Source: Cellulosimicrobium sp. (GTDB taxonomy: Bacteria > Actinomycetota > Actinomycetes > Actinomycetales > Cellulomonadaceae). From it: a stretch of 37,964 nucleotides of DNA. The number at the start of each line of letters is the position of its first letter. Position 1 is the first letter of the stretch. The DNA lies in contig JAQSXO010000002.1 of NCBI GenBank assembly GCA_029256625.1, positions 1-37,964 of the forward strand. The letters are read 5' to 3'. A program made the position numbers and the translations under genes. The notes below the pieces were generated by a model. That model saw only the letters and a program-made list of their open reading frames with translations. It searched no databases and was not told where the DNA came from. Below, one piece after another: positions 8,582 through 16,151 of this stretch.

Positions 8582-9796
8582 GTGCCCCCATCGACACCGG
8601 CCGTCCGCGTCAGCGGCCTCGGCAAGACGTACCGCATCGGCCTGTCGGGAGACCGCCCGACGACCGCGGTCGAGGCCGCGCTGCGCTGGGCGCGCAACCC
8701 GGTACGGCGCGGGTCGCACGAGCTGTTCGACGCACTCGACGACCTGACCTTCGAGATCCCCTGGGGCCAGGCCACCGGCATCATCGGACGCAACGGTGCG
8801 GGCAAGTCGACGCTGCTCAAGGTCCTCACGCGGATCACGGCCCCGACCCGTGGCCGCATCGAGCTCAACGGCCGGATCGGGTCCCTGCTCGAGGTCGGCA
8901 CCGGATTCCACCCGGAGCTCACGGGCCGGGAGAACATCTTCCTCAACGGCGCCCTGCTCGGGATGACGCGCAAGGAGATCCAGCGGCACTTCGAGGAGAT
9001 CGTGGACTTCGCGGGCGTGACGCAGTTCCTCGACACCCCCGTCAAGCGCTACTCCTCCGGCATGTACGTGCGGCTCGCGTTCTCGGTCGCCGCGCACCTC
9101 GAGACCGAGATCCTGGCCATCGACGAGGTCCTCGCGGTCGGTGACGCCGAGTTCCAGGCGAAGTCGCTCGCCAAGATGCGGGACGTCGCCAAGGACGGGC
9201 GCACGGTGCTCTTCGTCAGCCACCAGGTCCAGACGGTCACCGCGCTGTGCACGTCGGCCATCTACCTGGACCGTGGCAGGCTGCTGTACCAGGGCGAGGT
9301 CCCCGGCGCTCTCGACCTGTACCGCCGCAGCTTCGAGAAGTTCGCGCTCGAGCAGAAGGACCCCCGGTCGCGCCCGGGGAGCGGGGAGCTGCGCGCGCAG
9401 GCCGTCGAGATGGGCGACGACCAGTTCGAGCCCGACAGCGCGAAGACCGTCCTGATCCACATGGGCAAGAACCCGGACCTCGTGGGCCAGTACTTCGTCT
9501 CGTGCCACATCAACGACCTCAACGGGAGCGTCCTCGTCCAGTGCGACTCGCGGGTCGTCGGCGGCTGGTACGACGCGTCGTCGGAGCACACCGTCAAGCT
9601 GACCGTCCGCCACCCCTGGCTCAAGCCCGGCCGTTACACCGTCGACGTCTTCGTGTGCAAGACGGGCGTCATGGACGCGTGGGAGGGAGCCGCAGGGTTC
9701 GAGGTGCTGCCCCACAACCCGTATCCCGAGCTGGCGGGCGACGAGGCCCTGTCCCGCGGGCTCGTGCTGGCGGACTTCGACTACGAGAAGAGCTGA
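8582..9796 (+). CDS. wzt: Polysaccharide ABC exporter ATPase with C-terminal carbohydrate-binding domain (Wzt-like)
   Basis: This cytoplasmic ATPase powers export of a lipid-linked polysaccharide with the adjacent permease. Residues 1-245 form an ABC domain: Walker A GRNGAGKST (69-77), signature YSSGM (157-161), Walker B ILAIDE (177-182) and switch His in SHQ (H214). IGSLLEVGTGFHPELTGREN is typical of the Wzt/TagH branch. Residues about 250-404 form a beta-rich Wzt_C-type domain, which in studied members binds the finished chain end and gates export. The total of 404 residues fits Wzt proteins with this extension. The GTG at 8582 has no ribosome site but a -10-like box at ideal distance for leaderless initiation. 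The permease gene starts 3 bp after its stop. Confidence 0.92.
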   Translation: MPPSTPAVRVSGLGKTYRIGLSGDRPTTAVEAALRWARNPVRRGSHELFDALDDLTFEIPWGQATGIIGRNGAGKSTLLKVLTRITAPTRGRIELNGRIGSLLEVGTGFHPELTGRENIFLNGALLGMTRKEIQRHFEEIVDFAGVTQFLDTPVKRYSSGMYVRLAFSVAAHLETEILAIDEVLAVGDAEFQAKSLAKMRDVAKDGRTVLFVSHQVQTVTALCTSAIYLDRGRLLYQGEVPGALDLYRRSFEKFALEQKDPRSRPGSGELRAQAVEMGDDQFEPDSAKTVLIHMGKNPDLVGQYFVSCHINDLNGSVLVQCDSRVVGGWYDASSEHTVKLTVRHPWLKPGRYTVDVFVCKTGVMDAWEGAAGFEVLPHNPYPELAGDEALSRGLVLADFDYEKS

Positions 9797-9799
9797 GCG

Positions 9800-10618
9800 G
9801 TGACCCAGACGATCATCACCCCCCCGGGGCGCTTCTCGGCACCGAACCTGCGCGAGATGTGGCAGGCGCGCGAGGTGCTCGTCCGCTTCGGCATGCGCGA
9901 CGTCGTGCTGCGCTACCGGCAGACCGCGGTGGGCGTCGTGTGGGTGCTCATCCAGCCGCTGGTCTCCGCGGGCATCTTCTCGATCGTCTTCGGGCAGGTC
10001 GCGGGCCTCTCGAGCGACGGCAAGCCGTACTTCATCTTCAGCTACGTCGGCATGCTCGCGTGGACGCTCTTCTCCGGGGTGCTCAACCGCTCGGCGGGCT
10101 CGATGGTCGGCAGCCAGGCGCTCATCTCCAAGGTCTACTTCCCGCGCATCCTCGTCCCGCTCTCCGGCATCCTGTCGGTCTTCCTCGACTTCGTGATCGC
10201 GCTCGCGCTCGGGATCGTCCTGCTCTTCGTCTACGGCATCAACCCGGGCTGGCCGGCGCTGCTGCTGCCCGTCTGGGCCGTGCTCATCGCGTTCCTGGGT
10301 GCCGGGCTCGGTCTGGCCGCGTCGGCCATCATGGTCCGCTACCGGGACGTGGCGTACGTCCTGCCGTGGATCGTCCAGACGCTGCTCTACGCGTCGCCGG
10401 TCGCGTACTCGGTCTCGGCCGTCCCGGCGAACCTGCAGGCCCTCTTCAACGCGAACCCCCTCGCCTGGTTCCTCGACCTCTTCCGGTGGTCGCTCCTGGG
10501 GACCCCCGCGCCCGCGGGATGGAAGATCGCGGGTGCCGTCGTGGTCTCCCTGCTCGTGCTCACGTGGGGCATGTTCGTCTTCCAGAAGTTCGAGCGCGAG
10601 TTCGCGGACGTGATCTAG
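9800..10618 (+). CDS. wzm: Polysaccharide ABC exporter permease (Wzm-like)
   Basis: A 272-residue ABC-2 type inner-membrane permease forming the channel driven by the preceding ATPase. The amphipathic N-terminus (NLREMWQAREVLVRFGMRDVVLRYRQT) precedes six hydrophobic segments, as in Wzm/TagG proteins. GVVWVLIQPL, ISKVYFPRILVPL and the C-terminal NPLAWFLDLFRWSLLG are family-typical. The GTG at 9800 lies 3 bp after the ATPase stop, so the two are co-translated. The TAG stop shares a base with the GTG start of the next gene. Substrate is probably an undecaprenyl-diphosphate-linked glycan made by the neighbouring enzymes. Confidence 0.92.
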   Translation: MTQTIITPPGRFSAPNLREMWQAREVLVRFGMRDVVLRYRQTAVGVVWVLIQPLVSAGIFSIVFGQVAGLSSDGKPYFIFSYVGMLAWTLFSGVLNRSAGSMVGSQALISKVYFPRILVPLSGILSVFLDFVIALALGIVLLFVYGINPGWPALLLPVWAVLIAFLGAGLGLAASAIMVRYRDVAYVLPWIVQTLLYASPVAYSVSAVPANLQALFNANPLAWFLDLFRWSLLGTPAPAGWKIAGAVVVSLLVLTWGMFVFQKFEREFADVI

Positions 10619-11460
10619 TGCGTCTGCACGCGTACGTCCTCGCCGCCGACCCGGCCTTCCTGGCGCACAGCGTGCGCTCGTACTACGACGCCGTGGAGCG
10701 CATCGTCGTCTCCTACGACGAGGACGCGCTGTCGTGGACCGGGACGCCCCTGCCCGTGGAGCACTGCCTCGAGGTGCTCGACGAGCTCGACGTCGCGGGC
10801 AAGTGCGTGCTCGTCCCGGGCCGTTACGCGCGGCTCGACCACGCCCCGCTCGACAACGACACCTTCCAGCGCCAGGAGGCGCTCGAGGCCGCGAGCGACG
10901 GCGCCGACTGGGTGCTCCAGCTCGACACCGACGAGGTGCTCCCCTCCCCCGGACGCCTAATCGCGAGCGTCGACCGCGCGCAGGACACGGGCTGCGAGGC
11001 CGTCGACTACCCCGCGCGCTGGCTCTACGCCCGGGCCGGGTCGGGGCGGTTCCTCGAGGCGAGCACCCGCTTCGGCCGACCCGCGGCGAGCTTCCCCGGG
11101 CCGCTCGCCGTCCGTGCCGGGACGGCGCTCGTGCACTGCCGGCAGGTCGCGGCACCGACCTACCGGGTCGACCTGCGCCCGTGGAACACCGACCCGTTCC
11201 GCTCGCGGGACGCCGTCGTGCACGAGGTGGTGCCGCGGGAGGACGCCGTCCTGCACTACTCGTGGGTCCGCACCGACGAGACGATGCGCCGCAAGTTCGG
11301 CTGGTCCGGGCACACGGCCGTGTACTCGCGGCCCGCCGTGTACGAGCGGTGGGTGCGCCGGGCGCACCGGCCCGTCCTTACCGCGGTCACGTCCCCGCTG
11401 CGCCGCCAGGACTGGTACCGCCTGGCGCACGCGCCGGAGCTGGCGGGGGGCGAGTGGTGA
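10618..11460 (+). CDS. GT2-like glycosyltransferase
   Basis: A 280-residue protein with a GT-A-like fold. It opens with RLHAYVLAADPAFLAHSVRSYY. The metal- and donor-binding DXD motif is visible as LQLDTDEVLPSP (DTDE at 103-106). The C-terminal third contains HYSWVRTDETMRRKFGWSGHT, as in family-2-like transferases of the type often annotated only as glycosyltransferase. The GTG at 10618 overlaps the last base of the permease stop codon and is the only start consistent with the operon; a longer open frame upstream is a shadow of the exporter genes. The gene overlaps the next by 4 bp (GTGA). Sugar specificity unknown. Confidence 0.75.
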   Translation: MRLHAYVLAADPAFLAHSVRSYYDAVERIVVSYDEDALSWTGTPLPVEHCLEVLDELDVAGKCVLVPGRYARLDHAPLDNDTFQRQEALEAASDGADWVLQLDTDEVLPSPGRLIASVDRAQDTGCEAVDYPARWLYARAGSGRFLEASTRFGRPAASFPGPLAVRAGTALVHCRQVAAPTYRVDLRPWNTDPFRSRDAVVHEVVPREDAVLHYSWVRTDETMRRKFGWSGHTAVYSRPAVYERWVRRAHRPVLTAVTSPLRRQDWYRLAHAPELAGGEW

Positions 11461-12449
11461 GCGCCCCCTCCGCGTCCGTGGTCGTCATCACCTACGCGCG
11501 GCCCCAGTACGTCGCCGAGTGCCTGCGCAGGCTCGGGCAGCTCACGCGAGCACCTCACGAGGTGATCGTGGTCGACGCCTCCCCCGACCCCCGCACGCGC
11601 GACCTCGTCCGTGACGGCTTCCCCGACGTCGTCTACCTGCGCAACGACCTCGGCCCCGGGACCATGCCCGAGTCGCGACAGATCGGCCTGCAGCACGCGA
11701 GCGGCGACGTCGTCGCGTTCATCGACGACGACGCGTACGTCGACCCGAGCTGGCTCGACGAGCTCCTCGCACCGTACGACGACCCGCGCGTGGCCGCCGT
11801 CGGAGGACGAGCCGTGAACGGGATCCCCGGCGAGGAGAGCACCGGCCTCGACCTCGTCGGCCGGTTCCTCCCGGACGGGCGCCTCACGGGGTACTTCGGG
11901 GCCGACCCGGGCCGCGTCGTCGCCGTCGACCACCTGCTCGGGGCGAACATGTCGTTCCGTCGGTCGACGCTGCTCGACCTCGGCGGGATCCGAGGCAACT
12001 ACCCGGGGACGTGCCTGTGCGAGGAGTCGGACATCTCCCTCCGCGTCCGCGCGACGGGCGCACGTCTCGTCTTCGCACCCCGAGCGGTGGTGCGGCACGT
12101 CGCGGCGCCCTACCAGACCGGTGGTCAGAGGTTCGACCGCAGGTACCTCTACTACGCGCGCCGCAACCACGTCGTGCTGCTCGCCCGGGTCTTCGGCCTC
12201 GCCTCGCCGTACGTGCGGCGCTACGCGTGGAGCACGGTCCGCGAGCAGCGCGCGTACGTGCGGACCACGTACCGGCTCCTGCTCGGCCGACCGGACGAGG
12301 GAGGGCAGCACCCGACGACGCGGCGCCGGCTGACGTCGCCCGTCGTGCTCACGCGTGCGGTCGTCGAGCTCTCCGGCCTCGTCGCGGGGCTTCCCGCCGC
12401 CGTGGTGGCGCGACGGCGCGACCGCGACGCCGGGGTCGGCACCCCGTGA
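11457..12449 (+). CDS. GT2 family glycosyltransferase
   Basis: A 330-residue GT-A transferase. SVVVITYARPQYVAECL at the N-terminus and VIVVDASPDPRT form the nucleotide-binding half. FIDDDAYVDPSWL carries the DDD donor/metal motif (residues 90-92). The acceptor half includes CEESDISLRVRATG, equivalent to the ED-type motif that supplies the catalytic base, and ends with a positively charged region. Tandem GTG codons at 11454 and 11457 are both possible; 11457 gives the GTGA overlap seen throughout the operon. The stop overlaps the next gene's GTG in the same way. Similar proteins add sugars in rhamnan or galactan assembly, but this is not resolvable here. Confidence 0.88.
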   Translation: MSAPSASVVVITYARPQYVAECLRRLGQLTRAPHEVIVVDASPDPRTRDLVRDGFPDVVYLRNDLGPGTMPESRQIGLQHASGDVVAFIDDDAYVDPSWLDELLAPYDDPRVAAVGGRAVNGIPGEESTGLDLVGRFLPDGRLTGYFGADPGRVVAVDHLLGANMSFRRSTLLDLGGIRGNYPGTCLCEESDISLRVRATGARLVFAPRAVVRHVAAPYQTGGQRFDRRYLYYARRNHVVLLARVFGLASPYVRRYAWSTVREQRAYVRTTYRLLLGRPDEGGQHPTTRRRLTSPVVLTRAVVELSGLVAGLPAAVVARRRDRDAGVGTP

Positions 12450-13597
12450 CCTCACCGGCGCACGGTCACACGCACCTGCTCACGCCCGGCGACCACTACT
12501 CGCCCCGGACGGGCAGCGCCGTGCCGACCGTCGTCCACGGCCTCGCCTCCGCCACCCCCGAGGGAGAACCGTCGCCGCGGGTGCTCATCGCCGCGGGGAC
12601 CTACCCGGAGCGCTACGAGGACGCCGAGTGCGTCGAGTACCCGCTACGTCCTGGCCGGCGCACCGACCGCTACGTCGACGCCGCGACGGCACTCCTCGCG
12701 TCCCGACGGCCCGCGGCGCAGGCGACGCTCCGCCCCGCGCTCGTGACGCAAGCCTCCTGGGCGCCCTCCGTCGTGCTCGCGCACAACCTCCCGCAGGCGG
12801 TCCCGCTCGTCGACGCGGCGCGGCACGTGCCCGTGCTCTACGCGCACAACCAGCTCTTCCGGACGTACTCGGCCCGTGAGGCGCGCCGGGCCCTCGGACC
12901 GGTGCGCGCGGTCGTCGCGGTCAGCGACCACCTGGCGGGCGCGCTGTCGGACCGGCTGCCCCCGGAGCTGCGCTCGCGGGTCGTCGTCGTGCGCAACGGC
13001 GTCGACACGAGCGCCTTCGAGGCCCGCGAACGTCCGGACGACGGGGTGCTGGACGTCGTCTTCGTCGGACGGGTCATCCCGGACAAGGGCGCCGACGTGC
13101 TCGTCGACGCGGTCGTCCGCCTGGGGCGCCCCGACGTGCGCCTGCTCGTCGTCGGCAGCGCCGGGTTCGCCCCCACCTCACCGCTCACGCCCTACGAGCG
13201 GTCCTTGCGCGAGCGCGCCGCCGGCGCCGGGGACCGCATCCGGTTCCGCCGGTTCGTCCCTCGCGAGCAGGTGGCGGAGGTGCTCGAGTCCGCGGACGTC
13301 GCCGTCGTCCCGTCGCGCTGGCCCGACCCGTGCCCGCTCACCGTGCTCGAGGGCATGGCGGCGGGCGCGGCCGTCGTCGCCAGTAGGATCGGGGGCATCC
13401 CCGAGATGGTCGGCGACGGCGGCCTCCTGGTCGCCCCGGGCGACGTGACCGACCTCGCGGAAGCGCTCGACGGCCTGGCAGGAGACGATGGGCTGCGACG
13501 GCGTATCACGTCGGCGTCGACGCGACGGGGGCGAGAACGGCCGTGGACCGTGGTCGCGCGGGAGCTGCGCGACACCTTGAGAGGAGCCGAGTCGTGA
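12446..13597 (+). CDS. GT4-type glycosyltransferase
   Basis: A 383-residue GT-B protein. Its N-terminal domain includes VLYAHNQLFRTYS and AVVAVSDHLAGAL. A hinge with VRNGVDTSAF leads to the donor domain with VVFVGRVIPDKGADVLVDAV, and VLEGMAAGAAVVASRIGGIPEMV closes the nucleotide-sugar site. The EX7E pair is less clear than usual: PSRWPDPCPLTVLEGM has Asp where the first Glu is commonly found, a substitution seen in a subset of GT4 enzymes. The GTG at 12446 overlaps the previous stop (GTGA); its own stop overlaps the next GTG the same way. It therefore sits in the exporter operon and probably adds a residue to the exported chain. Confidence 0.85.
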   Translation: MTSPAHGHTHLLTPGDHYSPRTGSAVPTVVHGLASATPEGEPSPRVLIAAGTYPERYEDAECVEYPLRPGRRTDRYVDAATALLASRRPAAQATLRPALVTQASWAPSVVLAHNLPQAVPLVDAARHVPVLYAHNQLFRTYSAREARRALGPVRAVVAVSDHLAGALSDRLPPELRSRVVVVRNGVDTSAFEARERPDDGVLDVVFVGRVIPDKGADVLVDAVVRLGRPDVRLLVVGSAGFAPTSPLTPYERSLRERAAGAGDRIRFRRFVPREQVAEVLESADVAVVPSRWPDPCPLTVLEGMAAGAAVVASRIGGIPEMVGDGGLLVAPGDVTDLAEALDGLAGDDGLRRRITSASTRRGRERPWTVVARELRDTLRGAES

Positions 13598-15060
13598 CGA
13601 GCCTCGACATCGAACCCCTGCGGGGCCAGTTCGTCGTCAGCCCGGAACCCGTCCACGACGACGACCTCACGCAGACGGCGACGTTCCAGGGGCTGAACGT
13701 CGCGGCCCACCCGTCCCTGGACCTGACGTACCGCACGGACGGCGAGAACACGATCCTCGCGATCGGGACGCTCCTGCATCCCGACCACCCCGACTGGACG
13801 GACGGTCTCGTCACGGACTGGCTCGTGCGCCACCTCGCGGACGGGTCCTTCGAGGCGGCGCTCGACAGCATCGGCGGACGGTTCGTCCTGCTCGTGGCGC
13901 AGGGCGAGAGCCTGCACGTCTACGGCGACGCGTGCGGGACGCGCTCGGTGTTCCACAGCGACGCCGGCGGCACGTGGCTCGCGAGCCAGCCGGGCCTCCT
14001 CGCCCGGCACGCCGGACTGCACCCGGACCCGAGGCTCGCGGAGCTCCTCGACCGGACGCCGACCGCGGACAGCTGGCCCGCCGACCTCACCCCGACCCCG
14101 TCGGTCCGGATGCTGCTCCCCAACCATCGCAAGTGCCTGCGCACCGGACGCGTCAGCCGGTTCTGGCCGCGCCACCACGTCCGCAGCCTCTCGCTCGACG
14201 ACGCCGCCGGCGTCATGGCCTCCACCCTGCGCGGCCTCGTCGACGCCGCGTTGAACCGAGGCAGGGTCACCGTCCCGACGACGGGCGGCTACGACAGCCG
14301 CATGCTCCTCGCCGCCGCGTGGCCCCGCCGCAAGGAGATCAAGACCTTCACGGTCGTGGACGCCGCGACGCCGAGCCACGACGTCTCCCTCCCCCTGCGC
14401 CTCGCGGTCGCCGGGCGCCTCCGGCACCGCGTGCGCCACGCACGGCCGCTGCCCACGTCGACGCACGAGGCGATCCGCTCGATCACGGGCGACGTCTGGC
14501 GGGACCCCCACGAGCACCGCGTGCTGCCCTTCCGGCACACGAAGGGCTCACGGGTGCTCCTCGGACACGGCTCCGAGATCTCCCGGTGCGCGTCGTACGA
14601 GCACGGCTTCGCACCCGAGGTCGTGACGCCGGCGGACCTCGCCGGCCTCACGGGCTGGGCCGACGAGCCTCGGGCCGTCGCGGCGCTGACCCGCTGGCTC
14701 GACGGCGTCCCGGACTGCGGCATCCACCCGTACGACCTCTCGTACTGGGAGTGCCGCGTCGGTGTGTGGGCCGCGCTCGACAGCCTCGTCTTCGAGTCGT
14801 TCGCCGACCCGCTGTCGCCGTTCGCCTGCCGCCGGATCCACGTGGCCGGGCTCGGGGTCGAGGCCACCCATCGTGCGTACCCGTGGCACCTGCAGCGCAA
14901 GGTGGTCGAACTGCTCGAGCCGCGCCTGAGCCGGTTCCCGTACAACGCGACGAGCCTGACCTGGCTGAAGACCCGGATCCCGGCACCGGTGCGGCGCGTC
15001 GTCTACGTCACCCGACGTCGGATCTCCGGCGGCAGCCGCGGGTACACCGTGCTCGACTAG
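13594..15060 (+). CDS. Asparagine-synthetase-like protein lacking the glutaminase cysteine
   Basis: This 488-residue protein has the two-domain layout of asparagine synthetase B and beta-lactam synthetase. Residues about 1-200 resemble the class II amidotransferase fold (FEAALDSIGGRFVLLV, YGDACGTRSVFH, WLASQPGLLA). Residue 2 is Thr rather than the Cys nucleophile, so glutamine hydrolysis is not expected. Residues about 205-480 form the ATP-pyrophosphatase domain with PP-loop TTGGYDS (229-235), a variant of SGGxDS. Such enzymes activate a carboxylate as an acyl-adenylate and join it to an amine. As the last gene of the exporter operon (GTGA overlap at its start), it may amidate a uronic acid or a sugar-attached carboxylate of the glycan; the substrate is unknown. 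Confidence 0.8.
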   Translation: MTSLDIEPLRGQFVVSPEPVHDDDLTQTATFQGLNVAAHPSLDLTYRTDGENTILAIGTLLHPDHPDWTDGLVTDWLVRHLADGSFEAALDSIGGRFVLLVAQGESLHVYGDACGTRSVFHSDAGGTWLASQPGLLARHAGLHPDPRLAELLDRTPTADSWPADLTPTPSVRMLLPNHRKCLRTGRVSRFWPRHHVRSLSLDDAAGVMASTLRGLVDAALNRGRVTVPTTGGYDSRMLLAAAWPRRKEIKTFTVVDAATPSHDVSLPLRLAVAGRLRHRVRHARPLPTSTHEAIRSITGDVWRDPHEHRVLPFRHTKGSRVLLGHGSEISRCASYEHGFAPEVVTPADLAGLTGWADEPRAVAALTRWLDGVPDCGIHPYDLSYWECRVGVWAALDSLVFESFADPLSPFACRRIHVAGLGVEATHRAYPWHLQRKVVELLEPRLSRFPYNATSLTWLKTRIPAPVRRVVYVTRRRISGGSRGYTVLD

Positions 15061-15096
15061 GCGCGGGGACGAGGGGGCGTCCGGGCGCGTGCGCGC

Positions 15097-16050
15097 TCAC
15101 TCGCCGTGGTACGCCCCGCGGTACTCGCCGCGCACGAGGCGGACCACGTTGCGCTTCACGTCGAAGGGGAGGAAGCGCCAGTTCGGGACGGTCCAGTACC
15201 GCAGGACCTCACCCACCGCCCGCAGCCGCTGCGCGCGCGGGCCCGGCGCCCGCCACGCGTGCCGCACGAGCTGCGCGTTCAGGTACCACTGCGGGAAGGC
15301 GACAGGTCGGCGGAAGCCGGGGTCGTAGGTGCGGACCTGCCGGATGACGTCCCCGCCCTGCACCTTGTTGGTCTGCGCGTCGTGCCGGCGGGACCGGAAG
15401 AGGTCCTCGGGGACCTGCACCCAGGGAGCACGCATGGCCATCCCGACCGCGAGCGCGATGTCTCCCCCGTAGTAGGGCGGGAGCCCGCCCCTGGACCGTA
15501 GGACGTCCGTCCGGTGGACGCCGCCGAAGCCGATGACCTGGTAGACGTGGCGACGCAGGAAGAGCGCCACGCGGTCGGCCGGTCCCGGCGAGAGGAAGTC
15601 GAGGTCGAGGTCGTCCATGTGCCCGACGATCGCGTCGTCGGGATCGATCAGCTGCACGCGGGAGAAGGCGATCGTCGCCTCGGGGTGCTCGCGCAGCGCG
15701 TCGCGGCACGCGGTCAGGTGCCGCGGGAGCACGACGTCGTCGGCACCGTTCCACATGAACAAGGGTGCCCGCGCCTCGCGCAGCACCCGGTTCCAGTTCC
15801 AGGGGACTCCGCGGTTGCGGTCGCTGCGGAGGACGCGGAACCTGTCGTCGACCGCGGCGAAGCGCTCGGCGATGGCGAGCGTACCGTCCGTCGACGCGTT
15901 GTCGGCGACGATCACCTCGACGTCCCGGAGGTCCTGCGTGCGGAGCGCCTCGAGCGTCCGCTCCAGGTACTCCGCACCGTTGAAGACGGGGACCCCGACC
16001 GTCACCTGCGGGACGGCGTCCGCGACCGGACTGCGTTCGAGACCGCTCAT
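15097..16050 (-). CDS. GT2 family glycosyltransferase
   Basis: A 317-residue GT-A transferase with a classic N-terminal half: VTVGVPVFNGAEYLERTLEAL, VIVADNASTDGT (about 46-57), FRVLRSDRNRGVPWNWNRVL. The donor/metal motif is MWNGADDVVLP (ADD at 103-105). GFGGVHRTDVLRSRGGLPPYYGGDIALAVGMA matches the acceptor region. The ATG at 16050 follows AGGAGC. It lies 94 bp downstream of the glycoside-hydrolase gene on the same strand; an inverted repeat at 16134-16151 falls between them, so it may have its own promoter. It converges on the exporter operon with 36 bp between stops and no strong terminator. Confidence 0.88.
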   Translation of the reverse strand: MSGLERSPVADAVPQVTVGVPVFNGAEYLERTLEALRTQDLRDVEVIVADNASTDGTLAIAERFAAVDDRFRVLRSDRNRGVPWNWNRVLREARAPLFMWNGADDVVLPRHLTACRDALREHPEATIAFSRVQLIDPDDAIVGHMDDLDLDFLSPGPADRVALFLRRHVYQVIGFGGVHRTDVLRSRGGLPPYYGGDIALAVGMAMRAPWVQVPEDLFRSRRHDAQTNKVQGGDVIRQVRTYDPGFRRPVAFPQWYLNAQLVRHAWRAPGPRAQRLRAVGEVLRYWTVPNWRFLPFDVKRNVVRLVRGEYRGAYHGE

Positions 16051-16133
16051 CCTGCTCCTTCCGGCCGCCCCGACCGCGCACCGGGCGCCCGGATCAGCGT
16101 AGCCAGCCGGGGTCCGCAGGGCACGGGACGGCA

Positions 16134-16151
16134 CGGGTGAAAGCTCACCCG
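16134..16151. promoter_or_regulatory. CGGGTGA/TCACCCG inverted repeat
   Basis: CGGGTGA-AAGC-TCACCCG is a perfect 7-bp inverted repeat with a 4-base spacer. It overlaps the stop codon of the upstream glycoside-hydrolase gene (16147-16145) and lies about 85 bp before the glycosyltransferase start at 16050. It is the clearest spaced form of the recurring motif. A weak hairpin role cannot be excluded, but no T-run follows. Confidence 0.5.

Noticed and set aside
9247-10617. A long N-terminal extension of the glycosyltransferase starting at 10618
   Set aside because: The extension overlaps the ABC ATPase and permease genes in another frame and reads as Arg/Pro-rich shadow; only the part from 10618 has glycosyltransferase features.
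15061-15096. Possible terminator between the converging genes ending at 15060 and 15097
   Set aside because: Only a 5-bp stem (GGACG/CGTCC) and a GCGCG/CGCGC repeat with a 2-base loop are visible; too weak in this GC content to call.
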